From: Absidia repens
Lineage: Eukaryota > Mucoromycota > Mucoromycetes > Mucorales > Cunninghamellaceae
Direction: 5' to 3'
Length of the DNA: 64,000 nucleotides
Assembly: GCA_002105175.1 (NCBI GenBank)
Contig: MCGE01000002.1
Coordinates: 1,364,001-1,428,000 of the forward strand
Shown: piece after piece, positions 37,652 to 51,659 of the stretch
Numbering within the stretch: position 1 is the first letter of the stretch
How the letters are laid out: each line of letters opens with the position of its first letter
Notes under the pieces: generated by a model
Databases searched by the model: none
What the model was told of the DNA's origin: nothing
What the model saw: only the letters and a program-made list of their open reading frames with translations
Made by a program: the position numbers and the translations under genes

Positions 37652-37680
<29 letters not shown>
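36881..37680. other. intergenic and 5' region of the HbrB gene
   Basis: No coding chain is supported. It ends in a T18 run and an (AT)n run (about 37655-37682) that touches the start codon at 37681. Confidence 0.5.
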
Positions 37681-37682
<2 letters not shown>

Positions 37683-39560
37683 GACTTCCCACACTCATAG
37701 CTCGTCTTCTTCATCAAATATACACTACCCAGCTAGCGGAGGTCTTTCCATATCACCTACCCGGTTTGAAGGCGATTCATCTGACTCATCAACAGCCGAT
37801 CCTTCTTCAAATGAACCAGTTGCTCCCGCATCAGCTAAACTACCAGTTTCTATGAATTTGCCTCAACGCATTCCCTTGCCTACGCGTTCCATGTCAGAAA
37901 CAACTTCATCCAATCTATCTGGCACACCCACCATCCGATCGCCACCACGGGGTGGAGGGAGTCAAACCAAACGACACAGTATGCGCTCATCGCCTCCACA
38001 AACACCAGTAGCCGCCAATGGAGGTCATCTTGGGCTACCATCATCCACGTCTTTATCAACCACAACTACCATGGACAACAAAACTAAACCACGAAGCAAC
38101 TCATCACATAGCACCACAAATAATATGCCTTCAAATAGTGGCAGCGCTGCTCCTACACCACGCCCTCAGTCACCTGCCACCACAACCCCTCCCAGCATCC
38201 ACAAGTCTATTCACGCCTTGGACGCCAAGTCAATTACACTCAACATGGAAAAATCGACTCAACAAATGCGAGCGGCTGTTGCTTCTGTTGCTGCTGCTGC
38301 CGCTGCCGCTGCCAATGCCAAATACCATACCAACTCCTCGGAAGAGTTCCATGTTGCTTCACCCACATCACCGACGTATTCTCACCATCACCATCACTCG
38401 ACATATCACCATCCGTCTTCTTCTACTTCTTCTTACTTTGCTGGATCACCATCCTCCACAAGTCACCATCATCACCACTCACATTCTTACCATCCTACTT
38501 CCTATCATCAACATCATCATCATCACCACCATTCATCTTCAACGAATGCACCTCTTCCGCCTCTTCCGTCCACTCCTTTGTCTAATCCATTACATCCTTA
38601 TCACCGACAAGGCAGCATCAGTAGCATATCCCATCCCAACGCGCCTGCCCAATCCATCATGATGAACAACAGCAGCAACAATAACAACAGCAATGGTAGT
38701 GGTGGGAACGATGATCTATGGCAAACATTATGCGTTAGAGTATTACCTCTCTTTAATGGTGAAGGTGTCCAAGGGGCTATTGAAGATTTGAATGATCTTT
38801 TAAGGTAAGAAAGAAAAAGAAAAAAAAAAGGATAAAGCTAGTCCAATCAACTCCTAAACTAACCTCCTCTTCATCTTGGTTAAAAACAAACAAACTAGAC
38901 GGTGCTTATCAGATCCAATTTCACCACAACTTTACCATGATATTGAATCTTTACTTCATGATGGGATGTTTACATTGAATGCCAAGATGTTTGGGGTGAC
39001 GGATGAAAAGTTATTGGATCGCTTGGTGGAACAATGGTCCTTTTTCTTCACTTATGCTCTCCCGTATTTTGAAGCGGTGTTTTTACCTCTTCGAACGGAT
39101 GTCCGGTACCGATCGCATGATGAAGCTGAAATGTGGAATGTACGAAACATGGCCTTGCAAAGTTTCCGGGATAATGTTATTTTGTTACAAATCAAGCGTC
39201 TGGAAGGTTAGTCAATGTTGAATAGTGAAAAACGAACAATCATCATCATTTTGATTTTTTTTTCTCTCTCCCCGCCCCCTTCAACTCACCTATTATTTCA
39301 ATCCATGATTTTTAGATGTGTTTAACAAATTATTCACTGATTTTGGCTCCTCTCAAAACCCAGCCGCTACAGCAGCCAAAATGTTACAAATGACTTCTTT
39401 ACTGGCTTCGGCACCGGATCACAACGAAGAAATGGATCGTGTCTTATCCAACCTCAAGGCGAACTGGAAAATTATGATGAATAAAGGGGATCGACGTGGG
39501 TTTGCCGGGGTTAGGAAAACTAGAACTGGGCCTCCATTAAATGACAAGCTCTTTGGGTGA
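37681..39560 (+). CDS. HbrB-like TORC2 component (Bit61/Protor type)
   Basis: Three exons (37681-38804, 38899-39206, 39316-39560) give 558 residues. The first 340 or so residues are disordered: Ser/Thr/Pro-rich, an alanine run (VAAAAAAAANA), and His-rich blocks from CAT/CAC repeats. The conserved HbrB domain begins at LWQTLCVRVLPLFNGEGVQGAIEDLNDLL and continues through LVEQWSFFFTYALPYFEAVFLPL, SFRDNVILLQIKRLED and MLQMTSLLASAPDH. In fungi this domain defines HbrB/Bit61, subunits or partners of TOR complex 2 (animal PRR5/Protor). The start at 37681 is preferred because the upstream in-frame stretch is an (AT)n/poly-T tract encoding Tyr/Ile runs. Confidence 0.88.
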
Positions 39561-39973
39561 AATTCGGTATATGGGGCCACAATAGTAGTAGTGCGATAAT
39601 CGCTCCTCCCTCCCCCATACAATTCATTCCTGTTTAGTTGTAGTTATTATTAGTACTTTTATTATTGATGTTTATAATAAAGTCTTATAGATCATTTATA
39701 TATACAATTAGTATTTGGTTCTTATTTTATTTTGTCCATGAAATGGTTTGAGATACTGTAGTAGTTTTTTGCGGTGAAAAATTTAGTAGTCTTTGCAGTG
39801 CAGTACTATTTTTTTGGGCGCCGCACTGGTATAAATATTTTTGTCTCGACCCAATTTTCTTACCTTTTTTTTTTTTTTTTTGTTCCTCCTTCTCAACCTA
39901 CATTTATTTTTATTTTATTTTATTTATTCATAATCTCTCCTTCTCTCTACTACATATAAACATCCATCCATTC
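39561..39973. other. intergenic region between HbrB gene and PAP1
   Basis: Holds an AATAAAG motif near 39677 (HbrB 3' end) and the PAP1 promoter with TATAAATA at 39830 and a long T/C tract before the start. Confidence 0.55.
39830..39837 (+). promoter_or_regulatory. TATA box of the poly(A) polymerase gene
   Basis: TATAAATA lies 144 bp before the ATG and is followed by a pyrimidine-rich tract (39855-39960). Confidence 0.5.
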
Positions 39974-42608
<2,635 letters not shown>

Positions 42609-42935
42609 TAGATACCCTTCTTCCTTACCTTTAGTTTGTTGTTGTTGTTGTTTTTTTTACAGTCCATTATTAGTTGTTACTTCCCTATGCTCCACACTTA
42701 TAGGCTTTCCCCTTCCCCTCTACAATTATTGTACTTCTATTTAATTTCATAATAAAAATAGTAATTTTGGATTTTTGAAACACCGCATTTTTCGACCTTT
42801 TTTTTTCTCGTTTCTTTTCATTCTGCTTCATTTAGTAAACGGCGGAGAAAGGTACTATTTAAAGCATTTAGATTTAATCAAGATGTCTAACCATCGTTTT
42901 GTTTATCAATCAGGTGTTCACAACCCTCTTACATC
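42609..42935. other. intergenic region between PAP1 and the COP1 gene
   Basis: AATAAAAATAG near 42752 for PAP1, then a short T-rich promoter. An upstream ATG at about 42882 opens a short frame that does not join the COP1 frame. Confidence 0.55.
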
Positions 42936-44296
42936 ATGTCTCAAATACCGAACGATGGATCAGCACATACAGAGACAAACACAACTCCACCTTCTTCATC
43001 AGCACAACCAGAAGATCGCTCTGAAAACACAGGCCTTATATTCCAACCACCATTTAACGAACACCACTCACTGCTCAACCGTTTGAAAGACAATGATATC
43101 GATAGCGATGGTGATGACGAAGCTGGCATCACATGGTAAGATATCTTATTTCCAGCTTTGCTATGCAACGAAGACTTGAAAAAAAAGAGCTCATCTTATG
43201 ATATATTCTAGCCCTATTTGCCAAGGTATCATGGTAGATGCCTTTATCACTCGATGCGGTCACTCATTTTGGTAAGTAGACTACTATGAAGGGGGATCTC
43301 TTTACTGACTTGATTATTACTTTCTTCACCAGTCATTCTTGTCTTGCTCGGCATCTCGACAAACAGAAATGGTGTCCTGTTTGTAGGGGCGCTCTCCAGG
43401 ATACTACCACATGTCCCAACTTCAACTGTAAGTTACTATGTCTACATTATTTGTACTATCCGTTTCCTCAAACGTTTTTCTTTTTTTTTCCTTGTTATTT
43501 ATCGCCTTAGTGAATAAGGTCATTGAACAGCGACAGGCAAAATCACAAACACGGCACAGAAATCAAAGGAATCGTGCGAAGCTGACTACTGTGGCAGACT
43601 ATCTTGATGCATTGCCTTATAATGAAGGTAAGTTATTGATTAAACATAGCACGTGATGGAATGTATAGAGTGGAAGATGGTATATTCAATGCCTTCTATG
43701 ACTAAAAACTATCCCTATTACTCTTTTTTAGATGTATTATCCATACTCTCCAACGCTCGCGCAAAACGCAAAAAAGTCATGCTTCATAAAGGACATATCA
43801 AATCAAGCTTGCTCTCTATGTTTTTAACAATGGTGGAAGATTTTGCTGCTCAGGTAAAATAGGATCAGAAAATATAGACAGGGCGTGGTGATACAAAATG
43901 GATGACTATACTTAATACGTGTCTTTTATTTTATCATATAGAAAGCTACTAAATGGAGACAGTATCAAGATTTGGTAATCCGAGATAAAATGTCGATCCA
44001 ACAACTTGACGGACAAGCCCAGAATTCTATGGAGGAAAACAACTTCTCGATCCAAAGGTATGACGATTGTGGTGATGACAATAAAAGCAACGACGATCGT
44101 CACGACGGCGACGATGATGATGATGGTCCCCGTAGCGATAGCAATAACAATGATCATGGCGGCTGGGACGATAATAGCGACAGTGATGGGGACAGCGTTC
44201 AAGGACATAGCAATCGAGCATATTTCTCGAAAGCTTCTGGAAATCATATCAATAGAAAAATCAAGAAGCGAAAATACATTGTAAGTATTAGATTTC

Positions 44297-44334
<38 letters not shown>

Positions 44335-46089
44335 GCTTACCCTTTTTTTTCTTATATAGGACGACAGCCAGAAATCAGAAATATCATCTACGCCGTAAGT
44401 TTCTACCCAAAAATACTCTGATGTTAGACCAACCTTTTCATTTTCTAGAACGGAGTTAGAGCTCATACTGGCAACAAGGCAAAGGCGAATCGGCCCTCAC
44501 TTTTCGGACTTGATGGATTTCTACTTCATGGAACGGCAAAGTAAGTTTGAAAAAAAAAAAAGAGAAAGAAAGCATCTGGATTGATTGATTTGCTAAACAT
44601 CACTCATCATCATATATCATGCACAGAGCTTGGTACTGGTCTGGCCAGTTTCTCTTCAACATTGTATCAATTGACTCACTACAGCCACTGGACACCACTG
44701 GACACCATTCATTATACCGATTTTTCGATGACGTCGACGATTGTATCATCTATTGAATTCGACCGAGATGAAGACTATTTTGCCGTTGGTGGGGTGAATA
44801 GAGAGATCAAGCTTTACGATTACAACATGTTGAATGATAGTTTGGATGAACGACCCTTCACGGTGCCCTTGTCCTATGATGACCAAGAAAACTCGGATTC
44901 TCAAGGCTCAATATTACCACGCAACAACAATAGCGCCATTAGTGAAACTAGCACTTCGGTCCCATTATTGGTACACTGTCCACTCAGTATTATTCCGTGT
45001 GAACACAAGATCAGGTAACTAACTAGCGTAATTCTTTTTTGGAGTAAATTTATATATTTTGGGGGCTATTTTTTTTTTTTTTATTCACCATCTTTATGAA
45101 ATATTTATGAAACACCTTGTTTGTGTCCTTGTTTACTAAACCTTTTTTTTTTCGTTATACCAGTTGCCTCTCTTGGAATCCTTATATCAAGTCAAGGATG
45201 GCAAGCTCTGATTATGAAGGCGTGGTGAATATATGGGATACCAATACTGGACAAAATGTACGTGCTTATAGAGAACATCAACAACGAGCTTGGAGTGTGG
45301 ATACCAGTGCAAGCAATCCATTGATTATGGCGTCTGCTAGTGATGATTCGTGTGTGAAGATTTGGTCGATTCAAGAAAAGAATTCATTGCTCACGTTGAC
45401 TCAACGAGGGAATGTTTGTTGCGCCAAGTTTGCGCCCAACAATCAACATCTTGTGGCGGTCGGTAGTGCAGGTAATATGGTATATTTTATTTTTTTAGTT
45501 TTTTTAGTTTTATGGCGTGGGGGAGGGAAGTGAAATGGTTATCGATATTCATTTACATTGGCTTTCTTAGATCATCAAATCACCTGTTACGATTTACGAA
45601 ATACAAACAATCCCATTCAGACGTTTTCTGGACACAATAAAGCGGTCTCTTATGTGAAATGGAACGGCGATGATGAAATTATCTCAGCTTCAACAGACAA
45701 TACTCTCAAATCATGGAAAATTGGAAGAAATGAATGTACACGAACTTATTCCGGTCATCGAAATGAAAAGAACTTCGTTGGATTATCGTTAAAAGACAAT
45801 TGGATATCCTGCGGCAGCGAGAACAACACAGTTTATACCTACCACAAGAACTCTAGTCATCCTGTGGCTCAATACAAATTCGGCTCAGTGGACCCTATAA
45901 CTGTAAGTAGTTCACAAGGTCTGGTCCCTTTTGGCTATTTTACTCAACCAACCTTTTTTTTTTCAGGGACAAGAATTACCGAATGAAGATGCGCTTTTCG
46001 TCAGCTCAGTATGTTGGAAAAGGGACTCCATGAAATTATTGGGGGCAAATAGCAAAGGTGTCATCAAGTTGTTGCAATTGGTAGAATAG
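42936..46089 (+). CDS. COP1: COP1-type RING/WD40 E3 ubiquitin ligase
   Basis: Twelve exons (42936-43135, 43212-43271, 43333-43427, 43511-43627, 43732-43853, 43942-44280, 44360-44394, 44449-44540, 44627-45014, 45164-45471, 45571-45902, 45967-46089) give 736 residues, close to human COP1. Order: RING finger at about 67-106 (CPICQGIMVDAFITRCGHSF, CHSCL, CPVC); helical region with QKATKWRQYQDLVIRDKM; an Asp/Asn-rich acidic linker; a basic patch (INRKIKKRKY); then seven-bladed WD40 repeats (SSIEFDRDEDYFAVGGVNREIKLYDY, ASSDYEGVVNIWDTNTGQ, ASDDSCVKIWSI, SASTDNTLKSWKIG). This is the RING, coiled-coil, WD40 layout of COP1, which targets transcription factors. The poly-A run in intron 6 exceeds 35 nt. 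Confidence 0.92.
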
Positions 46090-46438
46090 ATTAGCACATG
46101 TAGTATATATATAGCCTTTAGTATTTGTATCGAACTGTAGTGACAATGGCAGTATATTAGTTGACTGAACATATGAAAGTGATTGTATATTATGAAACAA
46201 TAAAAAAACGTGTGTACAAACTCCTTTTTTAAAAAAAATACATATTTGTCTTCTTGTGAAAATGACACTACTGGGCCCGTGCTTTGTGTTTATATTTGTC
46301 GTGACTACCTTAAAGTTCTCACGGCATTTATTTACTCATCATAACAAAACAAAAAATACTATAAAAATGCATGTCGGTGGTCTATTTCTTTTTTATTATT
46401 ATTATTATTACTTTCTCTTGCTTTATTATTTTGTTTTT
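46090..46438. other. intergenic region upstream of the TLDc gene
   Basis: COP1 3' flank (AATAAAAAAACG near 46199), then a TTATTATTATTATTAC repeat (46392-46412) likely to be 5' UTR of the next gene. Confidence 0.5.
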
Positions 46439-47810
46439 ATGACAATGACCAAATCACTTTGCCCATCCGATCTTCTTCACCGCCATTATCATCATCATCA
46501 TCATCATCATCCATCCCATTCACACCAACATCACAATCATCATTATCATCACCATTCTTCAACCCCAAAAACCACCGCTTCAATTACACCTTCTACCATT
46601 CAATGTACACAATTTTATACCAGTCATCACCAGCATTACCACCATCACCATCGTCATCATAACAATAAATCATCAAAATCATTCTTTTTTTCATCGTTTA
46701 CCACCTCTTCATCGTCTACTTCGGCATTATTGTCCACTGCGCAGCTCCATAGGCTATTTAAAGCAATGAAAAAAACAAAATCAACGGTATTTCTCAATAG
46801 TGATCGTCTTATCAAGAATAAACCCGAGTCGACTACTGCTACCACACCCGTGATCACCCCATCCACTTCTTTCAGCTCAGATTATCATCAGCCTGTTTTA
46901 TTAAAACGCTCCTCTTGGACGGAACCATGTCTAGATCAATGGCTTGCCAACAGTGTAAGAAAAAAAAGAAAAAAAAAAAGACAGCTACAGGTGGAACCAA
47001 GTTTAGAATAAAATCATCCCATTTTTTATTTTTATTTTCATTTTTCTGGGCTATGACTCTCAGCTTCAATCATGGCTTCCACCAAGAATCGCCTCCTCAT
47101 CACGTTGGAATCTACTTTACAGTCTAGAACAGCATGGATGCAGTATTCGAACGTTATACGATAAAGTCAAGCAACATTCTCTTCTAGGTGCCAACTTGCT
47201 TGTGATTCGAACAGCCGATGAAGAGGTAAATAATAAAATTGATCCACTAAGGCGTCCCAAAAAAAAAAAAAAAATGTGGCAGAATAAATTCAAATTCCGC
47301 ATTCATGCAAATCTGTTTTTGTTTTTTTGTTAAAATAGGTGATAGGTGCCTATGTATCCGAGTCATTAAAACAGAACAATACTATTATGGATCTGGGGAA
47401 TGGTAAGATTTTTTTTTTATGTTTCATAAAAAAAAGAAAGGATCTATATGCTAATGAATGGGTGCCCTATTGAATTAGTTTCCTTTGGAAATCTAATCAC
47501 AAAGATCAGTTGCAAGTGTATCCATGGACTGGTGTGAACGACTATATGATCTTTTCAAATCAAGATTTTATTGCTATTGGTGGAGGGTAAAAAAAAAAAA
47601 AAAAAAAAGATCACCATCGATGAACATCATAAAAATAGTAACTGACTATTGTTGTTGTTGTTGTTTAGGGATGGGCAAGTTGGATTATTTCTACATGCTG
47701 ATTTACAAACGGGGCACACTCAGCCTTGCGATACGTTTGATAACGATATATTGACACAACAGCATTATTTTGAAATTATTGGCTTGGAGATTTGGGGATT
47801 CGATTATTGA
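46439..47810 (+). CDS. TLDc-domain protein (Oxr1-type), frame break between exons 3 and 4
   Basis: Exons 46439-46954, 47064-47225, 47339-47402, 47479-47586 and 47669-47810. The first exon is low-complexity (His, Ser, Thr from CAT/CAC repeats). The TLDc domain follows: LPPRIASSSRWNLLYSLEQH, LLVIRTADEEVIGAYVSESL, FLWKSNHKDQLQVYPWTGVN, FIAIGGG, and the end HYFEIIGLEIWGFDY. TLDc proteins protect against oxidative damage and regulate V-ATPase. With the only visible splice sites, exon 3 leaves one base and exon 4 supplies one base before the conserved FLWKS, so the frame is out by one. Causes could be a one-base deletion (sequence error or mutation) or a non-canonical splice site. An in-frame ATG at 46367 would add a Tyr/Leu run. 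Confidence 0.75.
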
Positions 47811-48345
47811 CAATTCGCTATTGGGTGACATGATGCTAGTTTTTGACGGTGGTTTTTTTTTTTTTTTTTTGTTTTCTTGTTGTTTTTTATTGTTGTTTAT
47901 TTATTATTGTTTTGTTTGCCTATTCTACTACTACCCCTCTACCCCTACCCCTGATTCATGAAACATTGTCATCATCATCATCATCATCACCATCATCACC
48001 AATTCTTCTGACACACCTTGTACACACCACACAATACACATGTAATCCACACTTTGTTTTAGTCCAGTTTCTCTTCAATAAAAAAAATGTTCCGGTTGTG
48101 TAAAATTGATTTTTGATTTTATTTTTATTTTTTGATTTTCATTTAAGAAGGATAATAATAATAATAAGGGGTGGGGGATAATATAAACTACATAAACTAT
48201 TTCATAGATGGATGGACGGGATGGGAAGGGAAGGGGAGAACGGGAAATAATAATAATAATAATGATAATATATATATATGGTTAATGGCAATGGAGATAA
48301 AAGGCTAAACATTAAGGCTAAATAACTACCAAAGGTCAAATTCCA
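47811..48345. other. intergenic region between convergent genes
   Basis: Contains a CATCATCATCATCATCACCATCATCAC trinucleotide run near 47969-47998, an AATAAAAA motif near 48077, and an (AAT)n run on the right. No coding exon is seen. Confidence 0.55.
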
Positions 48346-49413
48346 TCAGAGATCAATATAGGAAGCACACCAGGCATTATTTTCAAAAGCCAAGTATTCG
48401 TTTGCAATGTCTAAAAGTAGCGAGTTCACCTGACCAGTCGATAAACGCCGTCTTACCCTATGAATTTCATGGTCATCTTGCTGCTGCTGCTGCTGCTGTT
48501 GTTGTTGATCATCACTGAATTCATCTTCTATTACAGACAAGTGTCGTCCGTGTCCACTTTCAAATAAAGCACTGATCGTCGTCCTATGGTGTCGTTGTTG
48601 AGGGTGTCGTTTGGTCGTGGATCTTCCACAAAGCCGCTTTTTGACTGGTGAGAGAGAGAAGGAATGGGTGAATGCTGTTCGTAAAGTTTCTGTTGCCAGA
48701 TCATCATCATCATCATCATCATCATTGCAAGAGGTCAGTGAAGAGTGTGGTCGTCGAGGTCGTCGCTGTTGCAATTGCTGTGTTGATATCGCATTCCTTT
48801 CCTCATTGTCATTCGTATAATCCATAGTGTCCGATTGTATCGCTCGCATCGTTTTATTGGGTTTCACTTGAAGTAGAATGGTGTTTTCGGGTCGGGGTTG
48901 TTGCATGCTATCATATAAATCATCCTTGCAGTATTCGCCGAAAGCATCCATGAGCATCGGAAGTATCTCGTCCATTGTCACCTGTCGTCGTATCAAGCAT
49001 ATTTCGTTTTTTTCTTCATCGCCAGCCTGTGGTTCCTGCATCTTGGATTGTGATGTCAGTGCTGTTCCTAGTGATGGATGAGATGAGAAAGCACGAACAT
49101 AGTTGCTGGCTTTTGTCGGCAATGGTGTTGCAGGGGATGAAGTGTTAGTTGGTGTCGTAAAGAAGGGTAACAGAGATGATTGTTTAGGATCTTTGGGTAA
49201 TTGTCGTTTGTTGGATTTTGATTTAGGCGTAATCTTAATGGTAGGTAAATTGTTTTGTGGTTTGGTTGGTTGATAAACGGATGGTGTAGAGGGCGCGGCA
49301 AAGGCAAGAGTTGGTGTTGGTAACGTTTTCACTTGCTTGGAAGTCAATGAAGTATGAGTATCTTGATGTCTTTTTCGTCTAACATTAAAGCCAAACGTAT
49401 TCAAGGTAGACAT
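48346..49413 (-). CDS. disordered protein with a PIP-box-like motif
   Basis: A single-exon gene of 355 residues. The start at 49413 is preferred over 49521, which adds a hydrophobic low-complexity lead. The basic N-terminus (NVRRKRHQD) is followed by a Pro/Thr-rich region. QSSLLPFF at about 78-85 matches the PCNA-interacting consensus QxxLxxFF, with KQ just before it and basic SKSNKRQLPK upstream. A conserved-looking helical block MDEILPMLMDAFGEYCKDDL follows. Further on are an Asp8 run, a Gln11 run, several S/T-P sites (SLSPVKKRL is Cdk-like) and a C-terminal helix (QVNSLLLDIANEYLAFENNA). The likely compartment is the nucleus. I do not recognise the family; function is not assigned. Confidence 0.7.
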   Translation of the reverse strand: MSTLNTFGFNVRRKRHQDTHTSLTSKQVKTLPTPTLAFAAPSTPSVYQPTKPQNNLPTIKITPKSKSNKRQLPKDPKQSSLLPFFTTPTNTSSPATPLPTKASNYVRAFSSHPSLGTALTSQSKMQEPQAGDEEKNEICLIRRQVTMDEILPMLMDAFGEYCKDDLYDSMQQPRPENTILLQVKPNKTMRAIQSDTMDYTNDNEERNAISTQQLQQRRPRRPHSSLTSCNDDDDDDDDLATETLRTAFTHSFSLSPVKKRLCGRSTTKRHPQQRHHRTTISALFESGHGRHLSVIEDEFSDDQQQQQQQQQQDDHEIHRVRRRLSTGQVNSLLLDIANEYLAFENNAWCASYIDL

Positions 49414-49603
49414 TGTGGTATGATTGCTGACGATATGAAAAAAAAATAAAAACGAAGAGTAAGGGGAGGGGGTAATACAAATAGCAAGACACGAAGAGAA
49501 GAATGAAAAAAAAATCCGCACGAAGGGTGTTTTAATTTATTTGGTTAAAAAAAAAGTGACGCGCGCAAAAATTTACGCCAATCATATTTGTTCGATCGGA
49601 AGT

Positions 49604-51371
49604 TTAATGCTGATCCACATCTTGCTTGGGCCAAGTGTACCCTCCAGTCAATTGTTCGACACCATACTTTTTGACAAATTCACTTTCCTTTTCAGGACCA
49701 CGAGTACCATATTTATAGGGATGAGGCTTGATACGATCTTTTTCCATTTGATGCAAAACAGGTGTAAATATACGCCAAGCAGCATCCAGCTCATCATTAC
49801 GCACAAAATTCGAATGATCGGATCGCATGACATCCAATATCAGCGATTCATAAGCGTCAGGAATTTGTAAATTTTCATAACGCTGCTTGTAAGTTAAATC
49901 CAATTCAGTCACCATCGTATGTTCAGTCAAGCCTGGAGATTTGTTGTTGAATTTTGTATAAATCACTTCATTGGGTTGGATGCGCATCACCGTTTCATTA
50001 CGACTAACACCTGCATAAAGACTACCAGGTACCTTTTTGTATTGTACACGTACTTCCACCTTAGCTTTATCGAGTGCCTTACCGGCTTTCAAATGAACGG
50101 CACGCCATCCCATCTTTCATTGTCGATCCAGAGCACCATCGCCGCAAAAGTTGCACATAAGCTACCTTTGGGTACTGTTTCATCATCCAAATAGCCTGGT
50201 TTATCCCCATTCCCAACGTATTGCCCAATTAACGTATCTTCCAATTTGATAGGTTTGACACATCTTAGTACTTTGACTTTTTCATCACGAATGGCTTCTG
50301 CATCACGCCCAATGGGTCGCTCCATGGCCACAAGTGACATTGTTTGAAGTAAATCTTAATGATATACAAAAAAAAAAAAAAAACTAAATAGAGAATCTTT
50401 TTTTTTATCATATGTAATCAATCAACTTACGATTTTGCATCACATCACGAATAATCCCATACTCATCGAAATAGCCACCACGCCCTTCTGTGCCAAAGGG
50501 TTCTTTCAAGGTGATTTGAACTGAATCGATATGTGTACTGTTCCAAAGGGGTGTAAAAAGAGTATTGGAGAATCTGTAAGGCATTATATTCTTGACCATT
50601 TCTTTACCCAGGTAATGATCAATACGATATGTCTTTTAAGCGACGGAATAAAAAAGTAAAAAAAAAAAAAAACGTTCAACGTTCAATCTCCGATTCATGC
50701 ATTATTTTTTTTAATGAACTTACATCATTTTCACTAAATAATGGTTTCAAATTATTCAACAGTTCATTGCAAGATTCAGTATCTTTTCCAAAAGGTTTTC
50801 AATGACCACTCGGTTGAAGCTTTGCTTATCAGAAGAAATCACATGTTGACGGCATCCTTTAGCAACGCTGAAGAATGCCGAGGGAGGTAAAGCCATGTAA
50901 AAATACGATTTCGTTGTCCCGCTTTCAATCCCCGCTCGTCTTCCGATTTCGAATCACCTCGTTGAGGTTCTTGAAGGATTCATCTTGGTCATATTGGCCT
51001 GATAGGTAGCTGCATATCTTTACAACCCATCCACGGTTTTTTGTCTTCTTCTTTGCTGATATGCTCGGTCACTCTTCCTATAAACCCATCATGATCTAAT
51101 TTGGACCGGGCATACCCAAGGATCCTGGCTGATTCCGGAAGCAGTTCACTCTTGTAAAGTCGAAAAGAGCTGGGAATGTCTTTTCCGTGCCAAATCGCCA
51201 GATGCACCAAAAACTTTTATAAAGAGATGGGAATAAAGAATAATTCAATAAATGTAGTTGTTTTTTTTTTTGGCATTAACTATAAGAGAGTTATAAACGC
51301 CTTACCGACTACCGTGAGGCCTCCCTTTGCTTCGTCATCTACCGTCTTTTAATTTGTCAAGATTGGACATG
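49604..51371 (-). pseudogene. ZWF1: glucose-6-phosphate 1-dehydrogenase with multiple small frameshifts
   Basis: Reading leftward on the minus strand, recognisable G6PD blocks are FGASGDLARK (NADP site, near 51205), RLYKSELLPESARILGYARS (near 51130), GQYDQDESFKNLNE (near 50980), MALPPSAFFSVAKG (near 50880), [20 protein letters not shown] (near 50600), [21 protein letters not shown] (50430-50500), [21 protein letters not shown] (50120) and AGKALDKAKVEVRVQY. Consecutive blocks fall in different frames: at 50097-50102, in the exon at 50730-50990 (at least two breaks), after FGASGDLARK, and near the N-terminus. Most breaks look like loss of one base in a homopolymer. Real splice sites remain (for example 50360-50428). 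This is either a decayed copy or a stretch of poor sequence. G6PD is the entry enzyme of the pentose phosphate pathway. Confidence 0.85.
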
Positions 51372-51659
51372 ATTACTGATGTTGCAAGATGAAAAGGGAA
51401 GTGTAGAAAAGGGCAAAAGTATCTATTTCATATAATATCAAACAGAACATGGGTTTGGCTGATTTTCTTGAACCATGGGAATACTCAAACTCCGCTCGAT
51501 CGATTAAACTTCCAAAATTTCTTTTTGAAACTGACTTTTTTTCTTTTCTGTTTGTAACTGATTTATCCATAAATACTGTATGTGTTTTGTTTTACTATGA
51601 AACTACTGTAGGTATTTTCAGAGTTGTGTTTTTGTTGAATGGAAATGTTGTTGTAATGC

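Noticed and set aside
44281..44359. Long poly-A run in a COP1 intron as a retroposed tail
   Set aside because: It lies within a normal intron with intact splice sites and no target duplication; similar runs occur in many introns here.
43912..44466. 184-codon minus-strand frame across COP1 exons
   Set aside because: A shadow of the Asp/Asn-rich COP1 linker (GAT repeats read as Ile/Val on the other strand).
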